A stretch of DNA of 64,000 nt. It comes from Lucinisca nassula. Its lineage: Eukaryota; Mollusca; Bivalvia; Lucinida; Lucinidae. Shown here in pieces: positions 54,651-64,000 of this stretch. Positions within the stretch are counted from its first letter, which is position 1. Every line of letters starts with the position of its first letter. The notes under the pieces are model-generated. The model did not search any database. It saw only the letters and a program-made list of their open reading frames with translations, and was not told where the DNA came from. The stretch covers positions 145,190,675-145,254,674 of the forward strand of contig OY757010.1 of the NCBI GenBank assembly GCA_963580285.1, in the 5' to 3' direction. The position numbers were made by a program, and so were the translations under genes.

Positions 54651-57600
54651 TCGTTCTGTTCTGATTTAAATGTTGTTTGAAAGGTTCTATCAGCATAGGG
54701 CAAACTGTTCCATTCTCTTATGACAGAGGGCAAAAATGAGTTAAAGTACTGGTTTGTTCGAGAATGAATAGTTTGAATATCATTGGCATTTCTCAAGTTA
54801 TAGCGTGATGAATGTTGTACCAGCGGTGGAACTAATGAAGACAGGTACAGTGGTGTTAGGTTACTATACATTTTGTAGAACAAAACAAGTTTGTGTTTAC
54901 GTCTTCTGGATTCTAACTGCTCCCAACAAACCTCGTCGTATAATTTTCCAACTGAAACAAGTTTTGTTGTTCCTGTGGCAATCCTTGCAGCTTCAACCTG
55001 TATTTTTTCTAGTTCCTGTTTTTCTTGATGGGAGCAGTTATCCCAGATCACATCGGCATATTCAAGGACTGGTCGGATGAATGACAAGTATATGGTTTCG
55101 AGGGATTTCCTGTCAAGATCAAACTTTAATTTTCGCATTATGTTTATTCTAGTCCAAGCCTTCTGTTTGATATAATTAATGTGGGTATGCCAAGAGCAAT
55201 CAGATGAAAAGTGTATACCTAAATGCTTATGATTTTCTACTTCGTTTATTTCTTGATTAAGCATAAATAAGGGTGGATGGACAGGTCTATTTAGCTTACG
55301 TGAAATTAAGAGTGACTCTGTTTTATTAGGGTTGAATTTAACCAACCAGGAATTTGCCCACCGAGAAATTTTTTCAAGATCTGAGTTAAGAATTTCCGCC
55401 GCAGAGTTAGGATGTTCTACTATTATAAACAAGCTAGTGTCGGCCGCAAACAGACGAATATTTGAACCTATTTCTGTTACAATGTCATTGATATAGAGTA
55501 AAAAAAGTAAAGGTCCCAAGATTGAACCTTGAGGGACTCCAGCATGGATGTAATTCCAGTTAGATTGAGCACCAGGCAAGACTACACGTTGTTTTCTATT
55601 TTCAAGATAACTTGTAAACCATTTGAGCTGTTTGCCACTAATACCCACAGCTCGCAATTTATGGATAAGGCCGGCGTGCCAAACACGGTCGAACGCTTTA
55701 CTTATGTCACAAAAAACGGCTCTTACTTCTTTTCCAGAATCTAAGGCTTGACAGAACGTATTGTAAAGATAAGTAAGTTGATTCACGGTGGAGTCCCCGG
55801 AGATAAAACCAGACTGGAAGGTAGTAATAATGTTGTTATCGCGAAAGTGATTATACAGATGTTTAAATACCAGTCGTTCCAATGTTTTATCCAAATTGCT
55901 CAGTAAGGATATGGGGCGGTAATTAGAAGCGATAGCTGGATCACCTCCTTTAAGGATAGGACAGACATGAGACTTTTTAAAACAATCTGGAACAACGCCA
56001 CAGTTCAAGGAGTGGTTAAATAAAGACGTGACAGGCAAGGATACTTCTGTTGCAATTTCACGAAGCATGCGATTACTGATTCCATCAGGACCCGTCGCTT
56101 TACCAACAGGCAGAGCCTTGAGTGTAATCTCTACTTCTTCAGGCGTGACTGAGAGAGAACTGAGAGTTTCATTAACATTATATGGAATAATAACAGGAAG
56201 AGAATCATTCTCTTCTTCCAATAAGGTTTGATCCCTGAAGAAATTATTCAAAATATTGGCCTTATCGAGATCTTCTGTGTACACAGTACCATCTTTCTCC
56301 ATTGGAGGTATTGTCGTGTTTGTTTTCGAGCCGATAAACGACTTTAGAATGGTCCACCATTGTCTAGAAGATAAATTATCAGATTTTAGTTTATTTGCTA
56401 GATTTTCATTAAGAGATTGTTTGGATTTTCGAATCAAGGATACAACTTTGTTTCGAAGTTTTTTAAAGCTTGTCCAATCATAAGTTAGATTTGTCCCTTT
56501 TGCTTTTCGATAGACTCGTTTACGCTTTCGAATATACCTTTTCATTGTTGATGTTATCCAAGGTGGGTCAGTTGGTCGAATTGTTACTACTTTATTAGGT
56601 ATACAAGTTTCGGCAAGATTTAACAATTTTTTAACCAGATTTTCGGTATAAACATTTATATCTGGGTTTTTAATAGTATTCCAATCCACAGACAGTACAC
56701 GTTGCCTGAGTAAATTATAATCAGCCTGGTCGTATCTCCATATGCGGCGTGTGAAAGACTTACGTTTTGGTTTTGAGAAGTTAAATACTCCAAATATGGG
56801 ACAGTGGTACCGTAAGTCTTGCTGAAGAAATGGTTCTCCGACTCCACATGATAATACATGTCTTTTATCGTTTACTAATAATAAATCTATCAGACACGAA
56901 GAAGATTCTGTAAAATGAGTAGGCTCATTTATCATTTGACACATGGAAAAAACTTCGCAGAAGGCATTTATTTTCTTAGAAGATGGTTGACTAAGCATGT
57001 TGTAATTAAAATCGCCTGTAATAAGTATGTTCCTTATACCAGTATCAACTGCGAGGTGTATGGAATCTTCGATCGCCGAATAGTGTACCGTGTCTGTGTT
57101 AGGTGGTCTATAAAACAACCCAAATAAAATGTGTTTTTGCTTTAAAGTCAACTCTATCCAAATACACTCAATATTTCTTGGTTCTAAATCTGCTCTACGA
57201 CGATAAAATATGGTGTCTTTGACAAATAACATGACTCCGCCATGACTATCTCCAATTCGATCTTTCCGTTCGGGTGTACTAAAACTTTGAATTTGAAGAT
57301 TTTCAGTTAATACAGAAGCGTTTAACCATGTTTCTGAAAAGGCAAGAATGTCGATCTCGAAGAGTTCGGCAGCTAACAAGTCAATCTTAGGTACAATGCT
57401 TTGCACGTTATAATGTACGAAGGACAGATGCTTGGATAAATCTGTGAGGTTCGAAACTGCAGATGATGGTGACGTTAATGATGATAGTGATGATGACAAT
57501 AGGCTATCTTGTGCACTACCAACAGAAGAAGAAGGACCAGGGTTAGGATGAATATCCCCAGCTAAGAGCAACAGGATAAAACACCATGTTATTACGACTA

Positions 57601-57709
57601 TGGCAAAAAGAAGCAGGATACCTTGAAATGTAAATTTACAATTTGAAGCAAAGTTTGTTCCAGGTACAGTATGAACCAGCATGTCACGTGGGATTAGATT
57701 TTTGGCCAC
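54596..57709 (-). CDS. LINE ORF2-like protein: AP endonuclease plus reverse transcriptase (CR1/Jockey-like)
   Basis: This open frame has 1037 codons. Residues 26-50 are strongly hydrophobic (signal-like), followed by GDIHPNPGP at 51-59, a 2A-like motif. Residues 96-310 form an endonuclease/exonuclease/phosphatase domain: HYNVQSI (N101), SETWL (E126), LFYRPP, TGDFNYN (D233) and RYHCPIF (H302). Reverse transcriptase spans about 535-800: GKATGPDGIS, NYRPISLLS, FCDISKAFDRVWH (D668), GVPQGSILGPLLF, FAADTSLF and the HLGIHFS thumb region. Together they nick target DNA and prime reverse transcription on it. The usual catalytic pair F-A-D-D reads F-A-A-D: A756 replaces the first Asp, by one base change. 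The C-terminus is also shifted out of frame after residue 1021. The copy looks recently inserted but catalytically dead. The start was chosen as the first Met before the hydrophobic segment. Confidence 0.9.
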   Translation of the reverse strand: MAKNLIPRDMLVHTVPGTNFASNCKFTFQGILLLFAIVVITWCFILLLLAGDIHPNPGPSSSVGSAQDSLLSSSLSSLTSPSSAVSNLTDLSKHLSFVHYNVQSIVPKIDLLAAELFEIDILAFSETWLNASVLTENLQIQSFSTPERKDRIGDSHGGVMLFVKDTIFYRRRADLEPRNIECIWIELTLKQKHILFGLFYRPPNTDTVHYSAIEDSIHLAVDTGIRNILITGDFNYNMLSQPSSKKINAFCEVFSMCQMINEPTHFTESSSCLIDLLLVNDKRHVLSCGVGEPFLQQDLRYHCPIFGVFNFSKPKRKSFTRRIWRYDQADYNLLRQRVLSVDWNTIKNPDINVYTENLVKKLLNLAETCIPNKVVTIRPTDPPWITSTMKRYIRKRKRVYRKAKGTNLTYDWTSFKKLRNKVVSLIRKSKQSLNENLANKLKSDNLSSRQWWTILKSFIGSKTNTTIPPMEKDGTVYTEDLDKANILNNFFRDQTLLEEENDSLPVIIPYNVNETLSSLSVTPEEVEITLKALPVGKATGPDGISNRMLREIATEVSLPVTSLFNHSLNCGVVPDCFKKSHVCPILKGGDPAIASNYRPISLLSNLDKTLERLVFKHLYNHFRDNNIITTFQSGFISGDSTVNQLTYLYNTFCQALDSGKEVRAVFCDISKAFDRVWHAGLIHKLRAVGISGKQLKWFTSYLENRKQRVVLPGAQSNWNYIHAGVPQGSILGPLLFLLYINDIVTEIGSNIRLFAADTSLFIIVEHPNSAAEILNSDLEKISRWANSWLVKFNPNKTESLLISRKLNRPVHPPLFMLNQEINEVENHKHLGIHFSSDCSWHTHINYIKQKAWTRINIMRKLKFDLDRKSLETIYLSFIRPVLEYADVIWDNCSHQEKQELEKIQVEAARIATGTTKLVSVGKLYDEVCWEQLESRRRKHKLVLFYKMYSNLTPLYLSSLVPPLVQHSSRYNLRNANDIQTIHSRTNQYFNSFLPSVIREWNSLPYADRTFQTTFKSEQNDCPKVLLHWKSEITNITY
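57533..57559 (-). other. 2A-like motif in the LINE protein
   Basis: These codons give GDIHPNPGP. 2A peptides (consensus D-x-E-x-N-P-G-P) make ribosomes skip the last Gly-Pro bond, and related motifs occur at the N-termini of some non-LTR retrotransposon proteins in marine invertebrates. Here H replaces the usual E, so skipping may be weak or absent. The preceding hydrophobic run would direct the upstream peptide to the ER if it is translated as a signal. Confidence 0.6.
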
Positions 57710-57800
57710 TGTGGAATTCTCTTCAAGAGATGTTAATACTGAATATATCAGTTCAGGTTGGCTCAGTACATAAAACAGGGTGATTATCGAAAATGATAGA

Positions 57801-58259
57801 TTCCTACTGCGGGACGTACACGCGTGTGCAACAGCGACAGATCTCCTCGGGTGATAAATTATGAAACTGAACTTATTAAATACAAGTAGAAATCAGTCGC
57901 CATCGCACCCACGTAATATATGCAACAGCAACAAATACACCCTTGTACACCTCCCCTCCAGAGCCTGGTCCCAGTTAAGCAGAAAGTTAAAGAAAGCATA
58001 TCTGAAAGAAATGCAAAATGGAAGATGTTGGAAAAATCTAATACTATTTCATTCAATGCAAGGATGTATACGGTGATTTTAATGTACTCAGAGTGACCGA
58101 ATACATCTTGAGGCAGAGTTTCCGTGTAGTCTCAAGACATCGTGAAGCTGTTATCAAACATGTTACCATGTCACAAGCAAAGCGATTTTATGTAGAAGTA
58201 ACTAGTGAAATTACTTCAATGGAACCTTTTAGTAGGACTGTTTCGTTCTCGACAATACA
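57801..58259. other. Possible LINE 5' UTR and unassigned sequence
   Basis: 57801-57970 (minus strand) may be LINE 5' UTR: it contains GCGATGGCGACTGATTTC and a G-rich start. The rest appears unique. No supported gene. Confidence 0.35.
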
Positions 58260-58415
58260 TAAATACTATCGCAAACCTGAGCGCCGCAGAATGCACGCGC
58301 ACACACGCCCACACGTGCGCACACACGCACGCACGTACGCACTTATGCACATACGCACGCACGTATGCACGCATGTGTTCACGTATGTATGCATGTATGT
58401 ATGTATTTATGCATG

Positions 58416-58447
<32 letters not shown>

Positions 58448-58592
58448 AGCAGCAATACAGCCTTAAATAAGCCGTTTACTAATAATATGGTCAAATATAT
58501 CACCGTTAAATTAGTTTAGAATAAACAGTGGCATTGAGTCTACATAAAAATGTGTAAACAGAAAGATATGTATGTGTGCTTGCCGTTGTATG

Positions 58593-58624
<32 letters not shown>

Positions 58625-59430
58625 CGTATCAAGAAATACTTGGATAAGACGTTCGCTTATAGGTTACAACATGTCATAATTAAATTAGTTTTGGAATTAA
58701 CAGTGACATTGAATCCACACAAAAATGTGTAAACATATATTTGTATGTATCTTGCCGTTGTATGTATGTATATATGTATATATGTATGTATGTATGTATG
58801 TACTCAATCATGCACGTAGCATGTACGCATGTACGTACGTGCGTATGTATGAATGTTCGCAAGGACGCACGCACACATGCCCCGAGGCACGGACGTACGC
58901 AGTTATGTATGTATGTATGTATGTAAACATATCAAGACATACTTCGATAAGTCGTTCACTAATAGGTTAAAACATATCACAATTAAATTAGTTTGGAAAT
59001 AACAGTGACATTGGATCTACATAAAAATGTGTAAATAGAAGTATATGTATATTTGCTTGAAGTTTGTATGTATGTAAATGTATGTATGTATGTGTGTATG
59101 TATGTATGTATGTACTCAATCACGCACGAGCATGTACGCATGTACGTACGTGCGTATGTATGCTGTATGTATGTATGTATATATGTATGTACGTCCGCAA
59201 GGACGCACGCACACACGCCCCGAGGCACGCACATACGCAGATATGTATGTATGTATACTTGTTCGTGCGTATGTGTGTATGTATGTATGTATGTGTGTAT
59301 GTATGTATGCAAGCACACACGCACGCACGCTCCAAGGCACGCACGCACGCTCTAAGGCACGCACGCACGTACGTACATCCGCACGTACGTATGTATGTAT
59401 GTATGTATGTATGTATGTATGTATGGAAAA
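58260..59430. repeat. GTAT/CGCA-rich microsatellite array with a 180-300-bp higher-order unit
   Basis: Runs of (ATGT)n and (ACGC)n are separated by a recurring non-simple block. TTAAATTAGTTT-GAAT--ACAGTG-CATTGA-TC and ACA-AAAAATGTGTAAA occur at about 58507, 58680 and 58985, with AGTCGTTCACTAATAGGTTA-like sequence before each. The Tyr-Val-Cys-Met frames on both strands are artefacts. Confidence 0.85.
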
Positions 59431-59885
59431 TTACATATTATACAATATTATCATGCACTTTTTACTGGTAAGGAACACCAATGGCAGCTCGTAAACATAG
59501 ACACCAATATTACAACACAGTTCATTCATATATGAGACATGGACATATATACTGCAATGATATGTTATCATTGCTGGTCTCTCATATGTATAACAATGGA
59601 CTTCAGTCTCCTTACTATACAATTCAGTACATAACTTGCCTCATGTTACAGTAATAAGGCAACAACACATTAATAAGTCTCGGCAAAAAAAACCAAAAAA
59701 CAAAACACCTTCAAACCCCATCTCAGATAGAGAAAATGTCAGTCATACAAAGGCCTAAGGCATCATATATTTCCAGGCATTTGCAGAATGTTAGGCATTT
59801 AGAGCTTGGTTTTTTCTGGCTTTAAGATTTTTGTTTTTCTCCTATATTCTGTTTAAAGGAGGCTTGAGGCATGCATAATCTTGAT
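59431..59885. other. No gene recognised
   Basis: AT-rich sequence. A short inverted pair (ATGAGACATGGACATATATA / GTCTCTCATATGTATAAC) lies at 59530-59600. Confidence 0.35.
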
Positions 59886-60230
59886 CTCGTTTGGTATCAC
59901 GGATTTTAGGTACTCGTCAGGACCGCGGTTGTCCAACGAGCGCCCACAATCCAAGTTTTAGAGGAGGACTCACAAGTATGGAAAGATGGGGCCACTAAGG
60001 CACGCATCATCCCCGCTCCCACCCTGATCCTGTCCAATATCATGGACTATAGGTGTCCGCCAGAACCAAATCGACCAGGCCGCCTGATGAGCACCCACAA
60101 TCCAATGTTAAAAAGAGAACTCAAAAGCATGGAAAAGCGGTGGTCCATCAAGGCATGAACCACCCGCATTGATCCTGTCCAATATCACGGATTATGTGTG
60201 CCCGCCAATGCCTCGACGAGGCTGTCCATT
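59886..60230. repeat. Three imperfect tandem units of about 143 bp
   Basis: TATCACGGATTTTAGG (59897), TATCATGGACTATAGG (60039) and TATCACGGATTATGTG (60183), with GAGCGCCCACAATCCAA-GTT and ATGGAAA-GGGG in between. Not related to the element cores. Confidence 0.65.
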
Positions 60231-61157
60231 CTTGTTATGTATAGGACACAAAAGTCTGGAAGATAAATGACTGCTATATCAATATATAAGTGCGTCTGTG
60301 TCAATTGCGACATGATTCAGAATGTTTCAAAGGTTAAAATCTTGTTTACACTGCGAGAAAAAAAAATGTTTAAGTATTTTCTTCAGTCCATCAACTGATG
60401 CACAAAAATATAAGAAGTCATGGAAAAGTGTCATTTCACTACAATATATATGTTGAGGAAATCCACGTTCGCTTTCATGTCAGTAGGCATTCACTTTTAC
60501 TAAACAGTTAGGCTGCTGCGTTACTCAGACGATGAGGACATTCCAATGCTTGTCGCATCACGTGAACAATACCGTTAAATGAAAACCCCCAAAAACCCAC
60601 TTTATGTAGTGAAATCTTGGGTTAAAGGGGGTATACATTTGTATACATTATATTTCGTATTCCTGCTTTTTAGACACAGGACGCGGGTGCCCGTTAGAAG
60701 CGCGCCATGAGGCGGTTGCAACGGGCACACACAGTCCATGCTGATATCACGGATTTTCACCAAATGTATAGACAAATTGGAACTGTGGTAAAATGCACTG
60801 TGTCGCAAGGGTGTGTTATCGTGTTGAACAAAGATAGTTTAATAACTACAGACCTTCTATAATGTTTTCAGGGATACCTCAGACGGGCAACATTTCAAGT
60901 ATATCATTACAAAAAGCGAGAAGCACAGGAGACTCATCCGCAAAGCAAGAGAGCAACCGGATGATCAGAGTTAGCAAAATATGTATCTGATACGGGTAGC
61001 GACTCGAGAAAGCCTGCCTCATGCTATCCGCGAGAAACTAATGTGCAGAAAAGTCTGTGAATCTACGCAGTCTACTCAACACCCCATTCTCGCTGCCTGT
61101 ATAGAATGTCAAATTATAAATTTCAATACTGCTCGAGGCGGCTCAAGGTAAACAAAA
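60231..61157. other. Mostly unassigned; one weak plus-strand exon-like frame
   Basis: At 60870-60871 a plausible acceptor (ATAATGTTTTCAG) precedes about 90-115 bases open in all three frames to 60961-60987. The coding frame cannot be chosen and no domain is recognised. The rest shows no features. Confidence 0.3.
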
Positions 61158-63147
61158 ACAAGAGGGCCATGATGGCCCTGGATCGCTCACCTGATCCATA
61201 GAGTAACAAGTGGGACCCGGGGAGGGCCATTATTAACCCCAGGGCTATAATGTGCATAATGTTCAGAGACGTCTAAAAAGGTGAAGCTTCATACCAAATA
61301 TCAACAAAGGCTATAATTTGAACAATCTTGGCAAAGGTCCACTAGATATGCTACATACCAAATATCAAAGACCTGGGCCTTGCGGTTTCAGAGAAGAAGA
61401 TTTTTATTAAAGATATTCCCTACATAAGCCTATATAAAACCAAATGGCTCCAGGGCGGGGGCATTTTTGGCCTCAGGGCTATAATTTAAACCATCTTGAT
61501 AGAGGTCCACTAGAGGAAGCTTCACACCAAATATCAAAGACCATGGCCTTGCTGTTTCAGAAGAAGATTTTTAAGGAATATCTCTATATAAGTCTACATG
61601 TATGTAAAACCAAAGGGCCCAAGGTCGGGAGCAGTTTTGGCCCTAGCACTATAATTTGAACAATCTTGGTAGGGGTCCACTAGATGAAGCTTCATACCAA
61701 ATAGCAAAGACCTGGCCCTTGGGGTTTCCGAGAAGAAGATTTTTAAAGATTTTCCCCATATAAGCCCATGTAAAACCATAGGGCCAGGTGGCGGTGGCAT
61801 TTTAGGCCCAAGCACTATAATTTGAACAATCTTGGTAGGAGTCCACTAGATGAAGCTTCATACCAAATAGCAAAGACCTGGGCCTTGTGGTTTCAGAGAA
61901 GAAGATTTTTAAAGATTTTCCCTATATAAGCCCATTTAAAACCAAAGGGCCCCGGAGTGGGGGGGGGGGGGGGGGGGAAGAAGGACCATGGCCATGGGGG
62001 ATGAAGCTTCATACCAAACATCAAAGACATGGGCCTTACGGTTTCAGAGAAGAAAATTTTTAAAGGTTTTCCCTATATAAGCCCATGTAAAACCAAAGGG
62101 CCCCGGAGCGGGGGCATATTTGACCCCAGCACTATAATTTGAACAATCTTGGTAGGGGTCCCCTAGATGAAGCTTCATACCAAATATCAAAGACCTGGGC
62201 CTTACGGTTTCAGAGAAGAAGATTTTTAAAGGTTTTCCCTATACAAGCCCATGTAAAACCAAAGGGCCCCGGAGCGGGGGCATATTTGACCCCAGCACTA
62301 TAATTTGAACAATCTTGGAAGGGGTCCCCTAGATGAAGCTTCATACCAAATATCAAAGACCTGGGCCTTACGGTTTCAGAGAAGAAGATTTTTAAAGCTC
62401 TTCCCTATATAAGCCCATGTAAAGCCAAAGGGCTCTGGAGCGGGGGCATTTTTGGCCCCAGCACTATAATTTGTACAATCTTGGTAGGGGTCCACTAGAT
62501 GAAGCTTCATACCATATATCAAAGACCTGAACCTTGCGGTTTCAGAGAAGAAGATTTTTAAAGATTTTCCCTATATAAGCCCATGTAAAACCAAAGGGCC
62601 CCGGAGCGGGGGCATTTTTGGCTCCAGCACTATAATTTGAACAATCTTGGTAGGGGTCCACTAGATGAAGCTTCATACCAAATATCAAAGACCTGGGCCT
62701 TACGGTTTCAGAGAAGAAGATTTTTAAAGAGTTTCCCTATATAAGCCCATGTAAAACCAAAGGGCCCTGGAGCGGGGGCATTTTTGGCCCCAGCACTATA
62801 ATTTGAACAATCTTGGTAGGGGTCCACCAGATGAAGCTTCATACCAAATTTCAAAGACCTGGGCCTTGTGGTTTCAGAGAAGAAGATTTTTTAAGTTTTT
62901 GCTGAAAAAAATCTGTTTTTGGCTCCTATGACCTAGATGTGCAACGGACCGGAACCATTTGAACAACTTTGAAAGGGGACCACCTAAGGATCATTCCTGT
63001 GAAGTTTGGTCAAAATCCGATCAGTGGTTTAGGAGGAGATGTCGTTTAAAGAATTGTTTACGGACGCACGCACGGACGGACGCACGACGGACGACGGACG
63101 AAAAGTGATCCCAAAAGCTCACCTCGTCACTACGTGACGGTGAGCTA
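61158..63147 (+). mobile_element. E13: complete Helentron-like element, 165-bp core
   Basis: Header ACAAGAGGGCC-ATGAT-GGCCCTGGATCGCTCACC. Eleven or so units follow, very similar to the 3' half of E4, including a G-run unit (61958-61977). The tail is GATGTGCAACGGACCGGAAC, then a GACGGACGCACGACGG run and hairpin GTCAC-TAC-GTGAC, ending GGTGAGCTA. It is the cleanest full copy in the window. Confidence 0.8.
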
Positions 63148-63470
63148 AAAAAAGACAAAAAAAAAGGCTGGCTTTCTTGCGCCGAGACCCGTAATTCATA
63201 TCGTCAATGAGATTCACGTGGACTGAGAGCGAGACATACTATGAAGTATACTATAAGTATACTGCACATTATTGCTAATTTAACACTGTTCCATATCCGA
63301 GATTGGATCACGTTGTGATACATGGGCTGCTTGCCTATCTGACGTTTCGGTCCCCTTTGTTTCTCCAATCAATTTCGGAATAGGTCCGAAGGTTGAAAGG
63401 TCATTTTCAGTGTCAATTCTGTGTTTCCTGTCATTCAGGTAAGAAGAAGATTTTTAAAGTTTTCATTTAA
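63148..63470. other. Unassigned sequence ending in a core fragment
   Basis: 63148-63435 appears unique. 63438-63470 (AAGAAGAAGATTTTTAAAGT) is a piece of a 165-bp unit into which E14 inserted. Confidence 0.4.
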
Positions 63471-63748
63471 ACAAGACGGCCATGATGGCCCTGGATCGCT
63501 CACCTGATCCACAGGGTACCATGTGGGCCCCGAGGAGCAACATTATTGGCCACAGGGCTATAAATGGAATAATATTTGTAGTGGTCTGAAACGTGAAGCT
63601 TCATACCAAACATCAAAGACTGGTGCCTTCTAGTTTCAGACAAAAATACTTTTTAAAGGTTCTCCGTTTTTTAAATCTAAATAATAACTGCGGGACCCAT
63701 CTTGGGGCCATTTTTGGCCCCAGGGCTATAATTTGAATAATCTAGGTA
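63471..63748 (+). mobile_element. E14: 5' fragment of a Helentron-like element
   Basis: Header ACAAGACGGCC-ATGAT-GGCCCTGGATCGCTCACC and about one and a half 165-bp units. It is replaced at 63749 by a copy of the family A hammerhead repeat. Confidence 0.65.
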
Positions 63749-64000
63749 GAATAAAAATCAAAACTGAGTTCCTTTAAGAGCAATGAAAAGATTCATAAGA
63801 AAGAAGATGGGTCGTACTACGTACTTTCGGCTAATAAAGCCTAATCAGTGACCCTGTAATGATCCGGCAAAGAAAGCCAGAGGAAACACACTGCAATTTT
63901 GCGACTTTCGAATAGGCAGCCGATTCAAAGACTGATATAAATCAAAACGGGGTCCAAACAATTAAAAACCTGTCTAGAATATGAGTCTAAACCAATAATT
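63749..64000 (-). repeat. Family A hammerhead repeat, running off the window
   Basis: Collinear with 22556-22806, with roughly one difference in ten to fifteen bases. It includes the ribozyme position at 63809-63854, where the core reads CTGATTA instead of CTGATGA and the stem III bases also differ, so self-cleavage is unlikely in this copy. Confidence 0.75.

Larger units (their letters stand above)
53755..57800 (-). mobile_element. CR1/Jockey-like LINE, nearly full length
   Basis: The 3' junction is clear. The 165-bp repeat of element E11 reads normally to about 53754 (GACCTGGGCC) and is then broken by LINE 3' UTR carrying AATAAA on the minus strand at 53765-53770. The UTR is about 550 bp. 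The 5' end is not sharply defined; sequence upstream of the ATG to about 57800-57970 may be 5' UTR. The E11 repeat does not resume on the right side, so the 5' junction was followed by rearrangement or the array ended there. No separate ORF1 is visible upstream. Confidence 0.75.

Noticed and set aside
57297..57303. LINE endonuclease 'RYH' instead of 'SDH' (about 56806) as an inactivating change
   Set aside because: From memory, R-Y-H-C-P-I is common in related invertebrate elements, so it is more likely a family variant than damage.
58260..59494. Overlapping frames rich in Tyr, Val, Cys and Met or Thr, His and Ile on both strands
   Set aside because: They are readings of GTAT/ACGC simple repeats; all frames stay open because the repeat lacks stops.
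60082..60089. CTGATGAG near 60082 as a hammerhead core
   Set aside because: No GAAA block or matching stems follow.

Overview
The window is eukaryotic, intron-rich, AT-rich and almost completely made of transposable elements. The repertoire fits a mollusc, most likely a bivalve: abundant Penelope-like elements (PLEs), short rolling-circle-type elements carrying tandem-repeat cores, a tRNA-Thr-derived SINE, a CR1/Jockey-like LINE and hammerhead-ribozyme repeats. No species can be named from sequence alone. Most translated frames are by-products of tandem repeats, not genes.

Host gene content is small. On the minus strand three exons (27073-26852, 24980-24926, 5941-5883) have clean splice sites and matching phases. 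They encode the second half of a macro (ADP-ribose-binding) domain and the lead-in to a further one, as in multi-macrodomain PARP14-like proteins. Their introns are about 1.9 kb and 19 kb, the latter packed with transposons. Both ends of the gene lie beyond what I can recognise. On the plus strand, a CRE-containing promoter-like stretch and an ATGGCGGC start (5607) open a 20-codon candidate first exon.

Layout: 1-1169, a 'T-core' element (about 155-bp unit) with a nested PLE. 1777-3227, element E1 (about 165-bp core). 3232-5290, PLE remnants, one flanked by an 84-bp inverted repeat. 5311-5941, host promoter/exons and a long hairpin. 6845-8264, a reverse element with about 440-bp units. 8819-10850, the best PLE reverse transcriptase. 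10861-12633, T-core array, then a hammerhead ribozyme. 13.3-16.2 kb, SINEs and unassigned DNA. 16.2-24.8 kb, T-core, E4 and E5 arrays, PLE remnants and a tandem hammerhead repeat. 24.8-27.3 kb, host exons and foldbacks. 27.3-31.4 kb, PLE tails and a 170-bp-unit element. 31.35-43.0 kb, nested elements (E6 and PLE-L inside a PLE; E7-E9). 44.2-48 kb, E10 with two other elements nested in it. 48.3-53.75 kb, E11 split by a composite insertion. 53.75-57.8 kb, the LINE. 58.3-59.4 kb, a GTAT-rich array. 61.16-63.15 kb, intact E13. 63.47 kb to the end, E14 and another hammerhead-repeat copy.

The main structural result is a shared end grammar. At least six unrelated tandem cores are bracketed by the same modules: a 5' start (A)ACAAGAG followed by a short GC palindrome and GCTCACCTG, and a 3' end made of a GAC-rich run, a hairpin and GGTGAGCTA. 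Two nested insertions reveal the empty site (between two A residues, no sizeable target duplication), which fits non-autonomous Helentron-type rolling-circle elements. I could run no searches, so family names rest on motif recognition.
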